Origin: Rhabdonatronobacter sediminivivens
Lineage (GTDB): Bacteria; Pseudomonadota; Alphaproteobacteria; Rhodobacterales; Rhodobacteraceae
DNA: 53,585 nt
Direction: 5' to 3'
Assembly (NCBI RefSeq): GCF_013415485.1
Contig: NZ_JACBXS010000025.1
Location: forward strand, 1 to 53,585
Of this stretch, positions 35,791 to 44,023 are shown piece after piece. The notes under the pieces are model-generated. The model made no database searches. It had not been told where the DNA came from and was given only the letters and a program-made list of their open reading frames with translations. Position 1 is the stretch's first letter. Every line of letters starts with the position of its first letter. Made by a program: the position numbers and the translations under genes.

Positions 35791-36311
35791 TCCGCCCCAT
35801 GATGACGCTGGCCGTGGCGCTGGTGCCGCTGCCCGTGCTGGCCCAGTCCCCCTGCCTGCCGCTGGGCGCGCAGGTGGCGCTTTGTGCCGAAGGCACCCCC
35901 TGGGCCGAGGCCCGCGCCCTGCCGTTGGACGATGATTTCGTCTCCTATGAGGCGCCGCCGCTGTATCTGGAGGCCAGCACCTCCTGGATCACCCCGGGTG
36001 AGGCCGGCACGCCCGAGGCCGCGCTGAGCGCGCTGGAGGCTGCACTGGCCGAGGACACCGCCGCCGAGGGCGCCCCTCTGCCGCTGCGCCGCGGGCGCGA
36101 GACTGTCACCACCGACCACGCCACCATCACCTATGACGTGTTCATCGAGGTGGACGCGGGCGAAGCCTTCCCCTTGGCCGTCATGGTGCTGGAGGATCAG
36201 GGCGGCTGGCTGACCCTGATGCTGTCCAGCGACACCCCGATGGAGGAGGACCGCTTCATGGCCGAAGCCGACTCGCTGGCGCGCCTGTTGCGCCCCGCGC
36301 CGGAGGGCTGA
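35787..36311 (+). CDS. Secreted protein of unknown function inside the ABC importer operon
   Basis: A 174-residue protein starting at GTG 35787 with a signal peptide (MIRPMMTLAVALVPLPVLAQ) and two early cysteines (CLPLGAQVALC). The mature part is acidic (FVSYEAPPLYLEASTSWITP, GRETVTTDHATITYDVFIEV, PLAVMVLEDQGGWLTLMLSS). I recognise no domain. It overlaps the LivG-like ATPase gene by four bases and is followed four bases later by the LivF-like gene. It is thus fully embedded in the operon and probably a periplasmic accessory of the transporter. LIV systems normally have no such component. Confidence 0.8.
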   Translation: MIRPMMTLAVALVPLPVLAQSPCLPLGAQVALCAEGTPWAEARALPLDDDFVSYEAPPLYLEASTSWITPGEAGTPEAALSALEAALAEDTAAEGAPLPLRRGRETVTTDHATITYDVFIEVDAGEAFPLAVMVLEDQGGWLTLMLSSDTPMEEDRFMAEADSLARLLRPAPEG

Positions 36312-36314
36312 GCA

Positions 36315-37025
36315 ATGGCCGACCCCTATCTGATTGGTGATGCGATGACCGGCGGCTATGGCGGTGCCGACATCCTGCATGACTGCACCATTTCCGTTGA
36401 ACGCGGCGAGATCGCGGTGATCGTCGGTCCCAATGGCGCGGGCAAGTCCACCGCCATGAAGGCCGTCTTTGGCATGTTGCAGCTGCGCAAGGGCATGGTG
36501 CGGCTGGACGGCACCGATATCACGGGCCTGAGCCCGCAGGCGCGGGTGCGCGCGGGCATGGGCTTTGTGCCCCAGACCGGCAATATCTTCCCCGGCATGA
36601 CGGTCGAGGAAAACCTGGAAATGGGCGCCTTCATCCGTGACGACGACATCTCGGACACGCGCGAGCAGGTGTTCGACCTGTTTCCCATCCTGCGCGACAA
36701 ACGCGCCCAGGCCGCGGGCGAGCTGTCCGGCGGGCAGCGCCAGCAGGTGGCCGTGGGCCGCGCGCTGATGACCAAGCCGAAGGTGCTGATGCTGGACGAG
36801 CCCACCGCCGGGGTCTCGCCCATCGTCATGGACGAGTTGTTCGACCGCATCATCGAGGTCGCCCGCACCGGCATCCCCATCCTGATGGTGGAACAGAACG
36901 CCCGCCAGGCGCTGGAGATCGCCGACAAGGGCTTCGTCATGGTGCAGGGGCGCAACCGCTACACCGACACCGGCAAGGCGCTTCTGGCTGACCCCGAAGT
37001 GCGCAAGAGCTTCCTGGGAGGTTGA
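36315..37025 (+). CDS. LIV-type ABC transporter ATP-binding protein (LivF-like)
   Basis: A 236-residue ATPase with Walker A GPNGAGKSTAMKAVFG, Q-loop FVPQTGNIFPGM, signature LSGGQRQQVAVGRAL, Walker B VLMLDEPTAGVSP and switch region LMVEQNARQALEIAD. It is the partner of the LivG-like ATPase in the same operon. The permease start lies just after its stop. Confidence 0.9.
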   Translation: MADPYLIGDAMTGGYGGADILHDCTISVERGEIAVIVGPNGAGKSTAMKAVFGMLQLRKGMVRLDGTDITGLSPQARVRAGMGFVPQTGNIFPGMTVEENLEMGAFIRDDDISDTREQVFDLFPILRDKRAQAAGELSGGQRQQVAVGRALMTKPKVLMLDEPTAGVSPIVMDELFDRIIEVARTGIPILMVEQNARQALEIADKGFVMVQGRNRYTDTGKALLADPEVRKSFLGG

Positions 37026-37030
37026 CGCAG

Positions 37031-38044
37031 ATGGATCCGGTATCCGCCCTTGTCACATTGACAAATTTCGTCCTGATCCCCGGGTTTGCCTATGGCAGCC
37101 AGCTGGCGCTGGGGGCGCTGGGGATCACGCTGATCTATTCCATCCTGCGGTTTTCGCATTTCGCCCATGGCGATGTGATGGCCTTTGGCACCATGGTGGT
37201 GATCTTCACCACCTGGGGGTTTCAGGCAATCGGCATCACCGGCGGCGGGGTGATCCCCACCGCGCTGCTGGCGATCCCGGTGGGGATTGCGGTGATGATC
37301 GTCTATCTGCTGGTGGCCGATCGGCTGGTCTATCGCTTCTTTCGGCAGGTAAAGGCCAAGCCGCTGACCTTCGTCATGGCCTCGCTGGGGGTGATGTTCG
37401 TCACCAACGGGCTGACTCGGCTGTTCATCGGGACTTCGGAGCGGCGGTTCGAGGACGGCGAGCGCTTCATCTTCTCGGTCCGGGATTTCCGCGAATGGAC
37501 GGGTCTGGCCGAAGGGCTGGCGCTGCGCTCGTCCCAGGCGATCACCATCGTCACCGCGCTGCTGGTGATGGCGGCCCTGTTCTGGTTCCTGACGCGCACG
37601 AAATCGGGCAAGTCCATGCGCGCCTATTCCGACAATGAGGATCTGGCGCTGCTCTCGGGCATCAACCCCGAACGTGTGGTGACCATGACCTGGATGATCG
37701 TTGCCGGGCTGGTGGTGATCGCCGGCACGCTTTACGGGCTGGACAAGGGCTTCCGCCCCATCAACTACTTCCAGCTGCTGCTGCCCATGTTCGCCGCCGC
37801 CATCGTGGGGGGGCTGGGCTCGCCCATCGGGGCGATTGTCGGCGGCTTCGTGGTGGCGTTTTCGGAAATGGGCATCACCTATGCCTGGCGGCGCTTCTTC
37901 ACCCATCTGATGCCCGAGGACATGGCCCCCGACAGCATGTTGCAGCTGCTGCCCGTTGACTACAAATTCGCCGTGACCTTTGCCATTCTGGTGATCGTGC
38001 TGATCTTCCGGCCCACCGGTATCTTCAGGGGGAAATCGATATGA
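37031..38044 (+). CDS. LIV-type ABC transporter permease (LivH-like)
   Basis: A 337-residue membrane protein with about eight hydrophobic helices. Landmarks are GALGITLIYSILRFSHFAHGDVM near the N-terminus, the ATPase-contact loop in MRAYSDNEDLALLSGINPE, and FAAAIVGGLGSPIGAIVGGF. The ATG at 37031 is preferred over a TTG at 37022 because GGGAGG (37016-37021) sits nine bases before the ATG but directly abuts the TTG. The stop overlaps the next permease gene by four bases. Confidence 0.9.
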   Translation: MDPVSALVTLTNFVLIPGFAYGSQLALGALGITLIYSILRFSHFAHGDVMAFGTMVVIFTTWGFQAIGITGGGVIPTALLAIPVGIAVMIVYLLVADRLVYRFFRQVKAKPLTFVMASLGVMFVTNGLTRLFIGTSERRFEDGERFIFSVRDFREWTGLAEGLALRSSQAITIVTALLVMAALFWFLTRTKSGKSMRAYSDNEDLALLSGINPERVVTMTWMIVAGLVVIAGTLYGLDKGFRPINYFQLLLPMFAAAIVGGLGSPIGAIVGGFVVAFSEMGITYAWRRFFTHLMPEDMAPDSMLQLLPVDYKFAVTFAILVIVLIFRPTGIFRGKSI

Positions 38045-39345
38045 GCGTGAACTGGCGCAATATCGGCCTGTTTGCGGCCATGGGGCTGGTGCTGGTCATG
38101 GTGGCAGCGTTCCAAAGCTGGCAGCTGGCGCTGACCATCCTGAACATGAGCCTGATTTCCGCGATCATGGCCCTGGGCGTGAACATGCAATGGGGCTACG
38201 CGGGGCTGTTCAATGTCGGCATCATGGGCTTCACGGCTGTGGGTGGGCTGGCGGCGGTCCTGATTGCCATGCCGCCGGTGAACGAAGCCTGGGCCGCTGG
38301 CGGTCTGGGCGCCATACTGGGCCTGATGCTGGGTGTGGCGACGATCCTGGCGGCGGTGGTGGTCTACAAGCGCATGACACCGGGACGGCTGCGCGGAATG
38401 GTGATCTTTGCGGTGATCGTGGTCGGCTGGCTGGTGGCGCGGTTCTTCTTTGCGCCGGCCACGCAGGCGATCCAGGCGGTCAACCCGGCCTCCGAAGGGT
38501 ATCTGGGCGGGCTGGGCCTGCCGGTGATCCTCGCCTGGCCGGTGGGCGCAGTGTTCGCCGCCGGGGCAGCGTGGCTGGTGGGCAAGGTCAGTTTGGGGTT
38601 GCGCTCGGACTATCTGGCGATTGCCACGCTGGGGATTTCGGAAATCATCATCGCCATCCTGAAGCACGAACGCTGGCTGGCGCGGGGGGTGAACAACGTC
38701 ACCGGCATCCCGCGCCCGGTCACGCGCCCGGTGGATCTGCAGCCCCAGCCCTGGGTGCAGGACCTTGCCGGGCGGCTGGGCTGGAGCGTTTCGGAAACCG
38801 CCTCGATCCTGTCGGCACTGGGGTATTCGGTGCTGTTCGTGATCGTGCTGGCGATCCTGATCTGGCTGGCCGAAAAGGCGCTGAACTCGCCCTGGGGCCG
38901 GATGATGCGCGCCATCCGCGACAATGAAACCGCCGCCCGCGCCATGGGCAAGGATGTCACGCGGCGCCATCTGAACATATTTGTCCTTGGCTCGGCGGTC
39001 TGTGGGCTGGCGGGGGCGATGATGGTTTCGCTCGACGGCCAGTTGACGCCCGGCAGTTACGAGCCGCTGCGCTTTACCTTCCTGATCTGGGTGATGGTGA
39101 TCGTGGGCGGGTCCGGCAACAACTGGGGCGCGGTGCTGGGGGCCTTTGTGATCTGGTTCCTCTGGGTGCAGGTGGAGCCCGCGGGCCGCTGGCTGATGGA
39201 GATGGTCACCTCGGGGATGGAGCCCGGCTCTGACCTGCGCCGGCACCTGCTGGATTCGGCGTCACATATGCGCCTTCTGACCATGGGCGTGGCGCTGCTG
39301 CTGGTGCTGCGCTTCAGCCCGCGCGGGTTGATCCCGGAGAAATAG
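38041..39345 (+). CDS. LIV-type ABC transporter permease (LivM-like)
   Basis: A 434-residue membrane permease with LivM features: ALGVNMQWGYAGLFNVGIMG, LRSDYLAIATLGISEI, the coupling loop MMRAIRDNETAARAMGKDV and VIVGGSGNNWGAVLGAFVIW. It is longer than many LivM proteins because of an additional hydrophobic stretch around residues 90-170. It is the last gene of the operon; a GGGGCGGC/GCCGCCCC hairpin (39354-39361/39379-39386) follows. Confidence 0.9.
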   Translation: MSVNWRNIGLFAAMGLVLVMVAAFQSWQLALTILNMSLISAIMALGVNMQWGYAGLFNVGIMGFTAVGGLAAVLIAMPPVNEAWAAGGLGAILGLMLGVATILAAVVVYKRMTPGRLRGMVIFAVIVVGWLVARFFFAPATQAIQAVNPASEGYLGGLGLPVILAWPVGAVFAAGAAWLVGKVSLGLRSDYLAIATLGISEIIIAILKHERWLARGVNNVTGIPRPVTRPVDLQPQPWVQDLAGRLGWSVSETASILSALGYSVLFVIVLAILIWLAEKALNSPWGRMMRAIRDNETAARAMGKDVTRRHLNIFVLGSAVCGLAGAMMVSLDGQLTPGSYEPLRFTFLIWVMVIVGGSGNNWGAVLGAFVIWFLWVQVEPAGRWLMEMVTSGMEPGSDLRRHLLDSASHMRLLTMGVALLLVLRFSPRGLIPEK

Positions 39346-39353
39346 CGCATCGA

Positions 39354-39386
39354 GGGGCGGCGGTGGAACTCCTGCACGGCCGCCCC
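39354..39386 (+). terminator. Hairpin after the ABC operon
   Basis: Arms GGGGCGGC (39354-39361) and GCCGCCCC (39379-39386), 17-base loop, nine bases past the last permease stop. No T-tract, so it is at best a weak or rho-assisted terminator. A second inverted repeat (GGCCGAAGG...CCTTCGGCC, about 39398-39431) follows. Confidence 0.4.
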
Positions 39387-39604
39387 GTGGAACACAGGCG
39401 CCTCGGTGGCCGAAGGACGCATGCGCCGACCCCTTCGGCCGCCATGTGTCGGCGCTCTCATGGCCGTGCAAACAGGCGGGCAATGCCGAGCATCCCATGG
39501 CGGTAACCCGCGCGGGAACGGATTTCACCGGTTGGGTCCGAATGCCCGGGCATGCCTGTCCGCACACACCATCACCGGCGAAAAAACATTTATTTTCATG
39601 GGAA

Positions 39605-39688
39605 TGGTGGGCGACCCTGGAATCGAACCAGGCGTGGGTCTCCCCGGCGGAGTTACAGTCCGCTGCCGCACCTTGCAGCTCGTCGCCC
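39605..39688 (-). tRNA. tRNA-Tyr (anticodon GTA)
   Basis: Folds as a class II tRNA. Acceptor GGGCGAC pairs with GTCGCCC; discriminator A and encoded CCA follow. The D arm is GCT...GGC. The anticodon stem GCGGA/TCCGC has loop CTGTAAC, giving anticodon GTA. The long variable arm contains GGG-GAGA-CCC, and the T arm is CCTGG-TTCGATT-CCAGG. The long variable arm plus GTA identifies tyrosine. An A/T-rich stretch with TTTTTT lies downstream on the minus strand. Confidence 0.95.
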
Positions 39689-39775
39689 TCTGAGCGGTCA
39701 ATTACCGAAGTCGGCTGCAGGCGTCAAGGCGCGAATTCGCCCCTGTTGCAGGTGTTTCGGGCCCGGGGTGCAGGC

Positions 39776-40426
39776 TCAGATGGCAACGCCCTTTTCAAGC
39801 ACATTCACGGTCTTGTCGACCTTGAACATCCGGGCCAGGAGTTCGGGCTCTCCCGGGACGTACCATTGTTTAATCTCGATATGCGTGGGGGCCATGTGCA
39901 CGGGTTGGGTGCGCTTGTCGCGCGTCGCGTTATCGGGGCTGACCGATCCGGTGGCCGGTTTCCCCTTGCCGACATAAGCGTTCAGCCGCGTGTGCAGTTG
40001 CGCCCTGACAACGCGCCCGCAATCGCCCCATTCTTTCGGGATCACCAGACACCGGCTGGCTGCGACCGCCAGCGGAATGCCCAGGTCCCGGGCGCGGGAG
40101 CGGATCAGAAAGTAGTGCTCGGGTTCCAGCCACCAGTTGCCGGTTGGATTGCCCCGGTTGCTGCCGATGAACCGATAATAGAAGCCCAGCGGCATCCTGG
40201 TCTTTTGTGGTGATATGATCCCACCGTTCTGGACGGCAAAGCTGTCGGGGTTCGGCACCTTCTTGCGGTCCAGCGCCTCGGCCTCGGTGCGAAAGCGGAT
40301 GTGATAGCCATCCCTGCCGTTCCTGACCTCCGGGTCCATCCCGCGGGCGCGCGTCAGCCAGTAGAACTGGCCGATGCCGTGAAAACAGTGCAGATTGTCC
40401 TGGGGGCGCGTTTTCATGCGTGTCAT
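39776..40426 (-). CDS. Unknown protein beside tRNA-Tyr
   Basis: A 216-residue basic protein without signal peptide or membrane segment. It is rich in aromatic residues in its N-terminal half (LHCFHGIGQFYWLTRARGMD, MPLGFYYRFIGSNRGNPTGN, WWLEPEHYFLIRSRARDLGI), then KEWGDCGRVVRAQLHTRLNA. I recognise no family. ATG 40426 has AAGGG seven bases upstream; an in-frame GTG at 40429 is possible. The gene looks less GC-rich than its neighbours and lies directly upstream of a tRNA gene, a common landing site for acquired DNA, but no integrase or direct repeat is visible. Confidence 0.7.
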   Translation of the reverse strand: MTRMKTRPQDNLHCFHGIGQFYWLTRARGMDPEVRNGRDGYHIRFRTEAEALDRKKVPNPDSFAVQNGGIISPQKTRMPLGFYYRFIGSNRGNPTGNWWLEPEHYFLIRSRARDLGIPLAVAASRCLVIPKEWGDCGRVVRAQLHTRLNAYVGKGKPATGSVSPDNATRDKRTQPVHMAPTHIEIKQWYVPGEPELLARMFKVDKTVNVLEKGVAI

Positions 40427-40524
40427 CACGAAGCCCTTCCCGCCATTTCAAGGGCAGAGGATACACCAGAAAGCTGATTCTCACCAAGGGTGCAGTGAGC
40501 CTTCGCGCTTGAACACCGCGCGCT

Positions 40525-40543
40525 GGCGGCGCATTCTGCCGCC
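40525..40543 (+). repeat. GCA-TTC-TGC hairpin, copy 4 (variant)
   Basis: GGCGGC (40525-40530), loop GCATTCT, GCCGCC (40538-40543). It shares the GCATTCTGC core with the other copies and lies just upstream of rlmB, overlapping its likely 5' leader. Confidence 0.5.
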
Positions 40544-40564
40544 GCATGCGCAGCGGAGGCCGCA

Positions 40565-41350
40565 ATGAAGAAACCCGCCTGGGTGATTGACAAGGAAAAG
40601 GCGCGCCGTGCCGAACGGTCTGAAACGCTGTGGCTTTTCGGGCTTCATGCGGTGCGCGATGCGCTGCTGAACCCGGCGCGCGGGCGGGGGCGTCTGGTGG
40701 TGACGCGCAATGCCGCCGACCGTCTGGCCGCGGCGATCGCCGAAAGCGGCATGACGCCGGAACTGGCCGATGCGCGCCGCTTTCCGGTGCCGCTGGACCC
40801 CGGTTCGGTGCATCAGGGCGCCGCGCTGGAGGTGCGCCCGCTGGATTGGGGCGCGCTGGATGCCGTCTGTGCGCCCCCCGCCGTGGGCCGCGGGCTGGTG
40901 GTGCTGCTGGACCGGGTCAGCGATCCGCATAATGTCGGCGCCATCCTGCGCTCGGCCGAGGTATTCGGCGCCCAGGCGGTGATCGCCCCGGAGCGTCACG
41001 CCGCCCCGGAAACCGGCGCCCTGGCCAAGACCGCCAGCGGGGCGCTGGAGCGTCAGCCCTATCTGCGGGTGCGCAACCTGAGCGACACCATGCTGAAACT
41101 GCAGAAGATGGGCTATCTGATGGTCGGGCTGGATGGCGCGGCAACCGCCGATCTGGGGCCCACGCTGGACGGGTTCGCCGATGCGCCCGTGGGTCTGGTG
41201 CTGGGGGCCGAAGGGCCGGGCCTGCGCGAGCGCACCCGCGCCACATGTGACGCGCTGGTGCGAATCCCGGCGCAGGGGGCTTTCGGGTCGCTCAATGTCT
41301 CGAACGCGGCGGCAGTGGCGCTATACGCGGCGCGGCACGCAACCGGATAG
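40565..41350 (+). CDS. rlmB: 23S rRNA (guanosine-2'-O)-methyltransferase RlmB-type (TrmH/SpoU family)
   Basis: A 261-residue SPOUT methyltransferase: N-terminal substrate-binding domain (WLFGLHAVRDALLNPARGRG) and C-terminal trefoil-knot domain with the three family motifs DRVSDPHNVGAILRSAEVFG, LVLGAEGPGLRE and FGSLNVSNAAAVALYAARH. It likely methylates the ribose of a guanosine in 23S rRNA using S-adenosylmethionine. GGAGG lies five bases before the ATG. It is followed by a LexA-box-like site and a strong terminator. Confidence 0.9.
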   Translation: MKKPAWVIDKEKARRAERSETLWLFGLHAVRDALLNPARGRGRLVVTRNAADRLAAAIAESGMTPELADARRFPVPLDPGSVHQGAALEVRPLDWGALDAVCAPPAVGRGLVVLLDRVSDPHNVGAILRSAEVFGAQAVIAPERHAAPETGALAKTASGALERQPYLRVRNLSDTMLKLQKMGYLMVGLDGAATADLGPTLDGFADAPVGLVLGAEGPGLRERTRATCDALVRIPAQGAFGSLNVSNAAAVALYAARHATG

Positions 41351-41406
41351 GGCCTTTGCCGCCGAGGACGGCGTGCCCTGGGCAGTTTTCCGTTCCAGGC
41401 GTCGCG

Positions 41407-41421
41407 GTTCATCCTCTGTTC
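41407..41421 (+). promoter_or_regulatory. LexA-box-like sequence between rlmB and the LOG gene
   Basis: GTTC-ATCCTCT-GTTC exactly fits the alphaproteobacterial LexA box GTTC-N7-GTTC. The right half overlaps TTCACA (41419-41424), one mismatch from a -35 TTGACA, but the matching -10 is poor. In a window of this size and composition about one such match is expected by chance, so its intergenic position before a terminator is the main support. Confidence 0.4.
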
Positions 41422-41424
41422 ACA

Positions 41425-41560
41425 TAAGTGCGAGATACTCTTCAAACGTCATGCGTGGCGCCTATGTGCGATAGAGGCGTGGATACGGAACATCTGCGTC
41501 TCATGTGTTACTGTCCCTCGTTCCGCAACTGCGCCCGGCGTTTCGCGCCGGGCGTTTTTT
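41425..41560 (+). ncRNA. Candidate small RNA ending in a strong terminator
   Basis: Between rlmB and the opposite-facing LOG gene, about 120-140 bases run from the LexA-like site to an intrinsic terminator. No good open frame exists: the longest runs through the terminator. The 5' end is unknown. Alternatively this is merely a 3' untranslated region of rlmB, whose stop is about 180 bases before the terminator. Confidence 0.3.
41532..41560 (+). terminator. Intrinsic terminator downstream of rlmB
   Basis: CGCCCGGCG (41532-41540), loop TTTCG, CGCCGGGCG (41546-41554), then TTTTTT. This is the most canonical terminator in the window. It acts on the plus strand. Confidence 0.9.
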
Positions 41561-41594
41561 ATTGGCAGAACAAGGGGCTGGGGCAGGGGGCGGG

Positions 41595-42161
41595 TTAGGC
41601 TGCCTGGTTCAGGGCGCCGCAAAGCCGCTCTTCCAGCGCCGCCACGCCCTCGACGGTGTGAAAGAACCCCGCCAGCGACGGATCGGCGAATCCCTGGTCG
41701 ATGACATGGCGGATCAGCCCGGTCAGGGGCGCCCAGTAGCCGGCGCTGTCCAGCAGGATGATCGGCTTGGCATGCAGGCCCAACTGGCGCCAGGTCAGGA
41801 CCTCGAAGAACTCGTCCAGCGATCCCGCGCCGCCGGGCAGAACCACCATGGCGTCGGAATTGGCGAACATCACCTTCTTGCGCTCATGCATGGTTTCGGT
41901 GATCACCAGCGTGGACAGATCGGTGCGGGCATCCTCGGCACCCATCAGGTGGCGGGGGATGACCCCGAATGTGGCGCCGCCGTTCTGCATGGCCGCGCGG
42001 GCTGTTTCCCCCATCAGGCCCAGGTCCCCCGCTCCATAAACCAGCCGCCAACCGCGCCTTGCCAGCATCGCCCCCACATCGCGCGCCGTGCGCAGATGGG
42101 CCGGATTATTCCCGGGGCGCGCACCGCAAAAGACACAAACCGAACGGGTCAGGGGCTGCAT
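41595..42161 (-). CDS. LOG-family nucleoside 5'-monophosphate phosphoribohydrolase (TIGR00730)
   Basis: A 188-residue Rossmann-type protein with the LOG signature: [16 protein letters not shown] at the N-terminus, [39 protein letters not shown] and [20 protein letters not shown] (PGGxGSxxE motif with conserved Arg-Lys). Relatives release the base from cytokinin riboside or other nucleoside monophosphates. In bacteria the physiological substrate is often AMP-like. It is convergent with rlmB and divergent from the LysM protein. Confidence 0.87.
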   Translation of the reverse strand: MQPLTRSVCVFCGARPGNNPAHLRTARDVGAMLARRGWRLVYGAGDLGLMGETARAAMQNGGATFGVIPRHLMGAEDARTDLSTLVITETMHERKKVMFANSDAMVVLPGGAGSLDEFFEVLTWRQLGLHAKPIILLDSAGYWAPLTGLIRHVIDQGFADPSLAGFFHTVEGVAALEERLCGALNQAA

Positions 42162-42283
42162 GGGGCGGTTCCTTTGCGTTTACACTTGTGCAGGGCGGGA
42201 TTCTGCGCAGTGATAGCGGGGCAGACTGGGGGAAACAAGCGGAAGGGTCGGGATGCGGTGCTGCTGCCCGGTTCGGTCTTGAG

Positions 42284-44002
42284 ATGATGGCGCGGCCTGT
42301 CCTGGCCGGTGCGCTGGCGGGTATCGTGCTTGCCGGTGCGGCGCTGTTTGGCGCCGCGCTGTGGCGCAGTGCGCCCGCGCCGCCCGCACCTGTTCAGGAT
42401 GCTCCATCTCAGGACGCACCCGCTCAGGATGCCCCCACGCCGGATACCCCCACGCCCGCCGCGCCCAGGCTTGCACAGGACCCACCCGCGCCAGAGGCCG
42501 CGCCCTCTGCTGCGGCCTCGGATCTGCCGCGCTTCGATCAGGTTCGCAGCGATCCTGCGGGGGGTGTGGTCCTTTCGGGGCGGGCAATGCCGGGGGCGGC
42601 GGTGGCCGTGCTGGTGGATGACGCACCTGCCATGCGCACTGCCGCTGATGCCGGGGGTGCCTTTGCCGCCATTTTCGTGCTGGAGCCATCGCCGGAACCG
42701 CGCCTGCTGGCGCTGGAGATGACGCTTGCCGATGGCCAGCGGGTCCGGTCCGGCGATACGGTGATGCTGGCGCCCACGACGGCGCCTTCGCCTGCTCCGA
42801 CGGAACTGGCCGCCCTGCCGCAAGACCCCGAGGCCACCCCCGCGCCGGAGTCGCTCCCGGTCGATGCGCCTGCGACCCTGTCCGAGGCGGCAGCGCCTGT
42901 CGCTGCAGACCCGGGCGCTGGAATGCAGGCCCCCGAGACGCTGACCCCAGAGGTCCGGACGCCCGAAGCGCCACCCTCTGAAGCCACGGAACCAGAGGTT
43001 GCGGCAACCGAGACTTTGGCAACCGAAACTGGAGCCCCCGAAACTGCGCCACCCGAGACTGTGCTAATTGAGACAGCGGAGGCCGAGACTGAAGCCCCCG
43101 AGACTGTGGCCCCCGAGACTGACGTATCCGAAACCGTGGCGCCCGATCCTTCGACTGAAACCGCCAGTGCCGCGCCCGCAGTGCAGGATGCAGCGCCCCG
43201 GGCTCGGCCCGTGCCATCGCCGGATGCGCCGCCCGCGCAGCGTCTGGAAGCTCCCGCAGATCCGGGCGCGCCCGGGGGTGCGGCGCCGCGCGCTCCGCCT
43301 CCGTCTGCCGAAGCCGAGGCGCCGCCGGATCAGGCCGTAGCCCCCGCGCCGGGCGTTGCGGCATCTGCGGGTGGCCCGGAAGGTCCGCCCGAGGGCGAGG
43401 ATCAGGTTCCGGCCCCGCATCTGGCGCAAGCCGCGCCCGCGCTTGTGGCGCCCCCGGTGATGCGCATCAGTGCCGGGGGCGCGGTCGAGGTTCTGCAGCG
43501 CGACGGCGCCGCCACCCCGCCCGAGCTTGCCAAGAACGTGCTGGTCGATGTCATCAGCTACGGTGCGGCGGGCGAGGTGCAGATTGCCGGACGCGCGCCC
43601 GAGGCCGATGCCGAGGTGGTCATCTATATCGACAACCGCGCCGTTGCCCGCGCCCGCTCTGCCCCCGATGGCAACTGGCGCGCCACCTTGCCGGATGTGG
43701 ACGAGGGCATCTATACCCTGCGCGTGGATGAACTGGCCGCCGATGACAGCGTGCGCTCCCGGTTCGAAACGCCATTTCAGCGCGAGGCACCCGAGCTGGC
43801 GGCAGCGCCGGGCGCGGTCCGGGCGGTGACCGTGCAGCCGGGCAATACGCTCTGGGGCATTTCCGCCGCGCATTACGGGGAGGGGATCCTCTATCTGCGC
43901 GTGTTCGAGGCCAACCGTGACCAGATCCGCAACCCCGATCTGATCTATCCCGGCCAGGTCTTTGCCATCCCCCGCCCCGAGGGCGACGATGCGCCGGAGT
44001 GA
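42284..44002 (+). CDS. Membrane-anchored LysM protein with long Pro/Glu/Thr-rich linker
   Basis: A 572-residue protein with an N-terminal anchor ([22 protein letters not shown]). A first Ig-like beta domain ([20 protein letters not shown]) follows, then a long low-complexity linker rich in APET-like units (roughly residues 165-390). A second Ig-like domain ([20 protein letters not shown]) comes next, and a C-terminal LysM ([20 protein letters not shown]... [11 protein letters not shown]) that should bind peptidoglycan. The ATG at 42284 is adjacent to a second ATG at 42287; an open extension farther upstream overlaps the divergent LOG gene and is rejected. The linker may span the periplasm. 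It is followed 21 bases later by a rhomboid gene. Confidence 0.82.
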   Translation: MMARPVLAGALAGIVLAGAALFGAALWRSAPAPPAPVQDAPSQDAPAQDAPTPDTPTPAAPRLAQDPPAPEAAPSAAASDLPRFDQVRSDPAGGVVLSGRAMPGAAVAVLVDDAPAMRTAADAGGAFAAIFVLEPSPEPRLLALEMTLADGQRVRSGDTVMLAPTTAPSPAPTELAALPQDPEATPAPESLPVDAPATLSEAAAPVAADPGAGMQAPETLTPEVRTPEAPPSEATEPEVAATETLATETGAPETAPPETVLIETAEAETEAPETVAPETDVSETVAPDPSTETASAAPAVQDAAPRARPVPSPDAPPAQRLEAPADPGAPGGAAPRAPPPSAEAEAPPDQAVAPAPGVAASAGGPEGPPEGEDQVPAPHLAQAAPALVAPPVMRISAGGAVEVLQRDGAATPPELAKNVLVDVISYGAAGEVQIAGRAPEADAEVVIYIDNRAVARARSAPDGNWRATLPDVDEGIYTLRVDELAADDSVRSRFETPFQREAPELAAAPGAVRAVTVQPGNTLWGISAAHYGEGILYLRVFEANRDQIRNPDLIYPGQVFAIPRPEGDDAPE

Positions 44003-44023
44003 TGCGTTAGAAGGGCGCGCGGG

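Noticed and set aside
41464..41598. 44-codon plus-strand frame (Cys-rich) after the LexA-like site
   Set aside because: It runs through the terminator hairpin and T-tract into the LOG gene, lacks a ribosome binding site, and has no protein-like features.
43020..43150. CRISPR-like or satellite repeats in the LysM gene
   Set aside because: They are short degenerate in-frame units coding for Pro/Glu/Thr, without equal spacers; no cas genes exist in the window.
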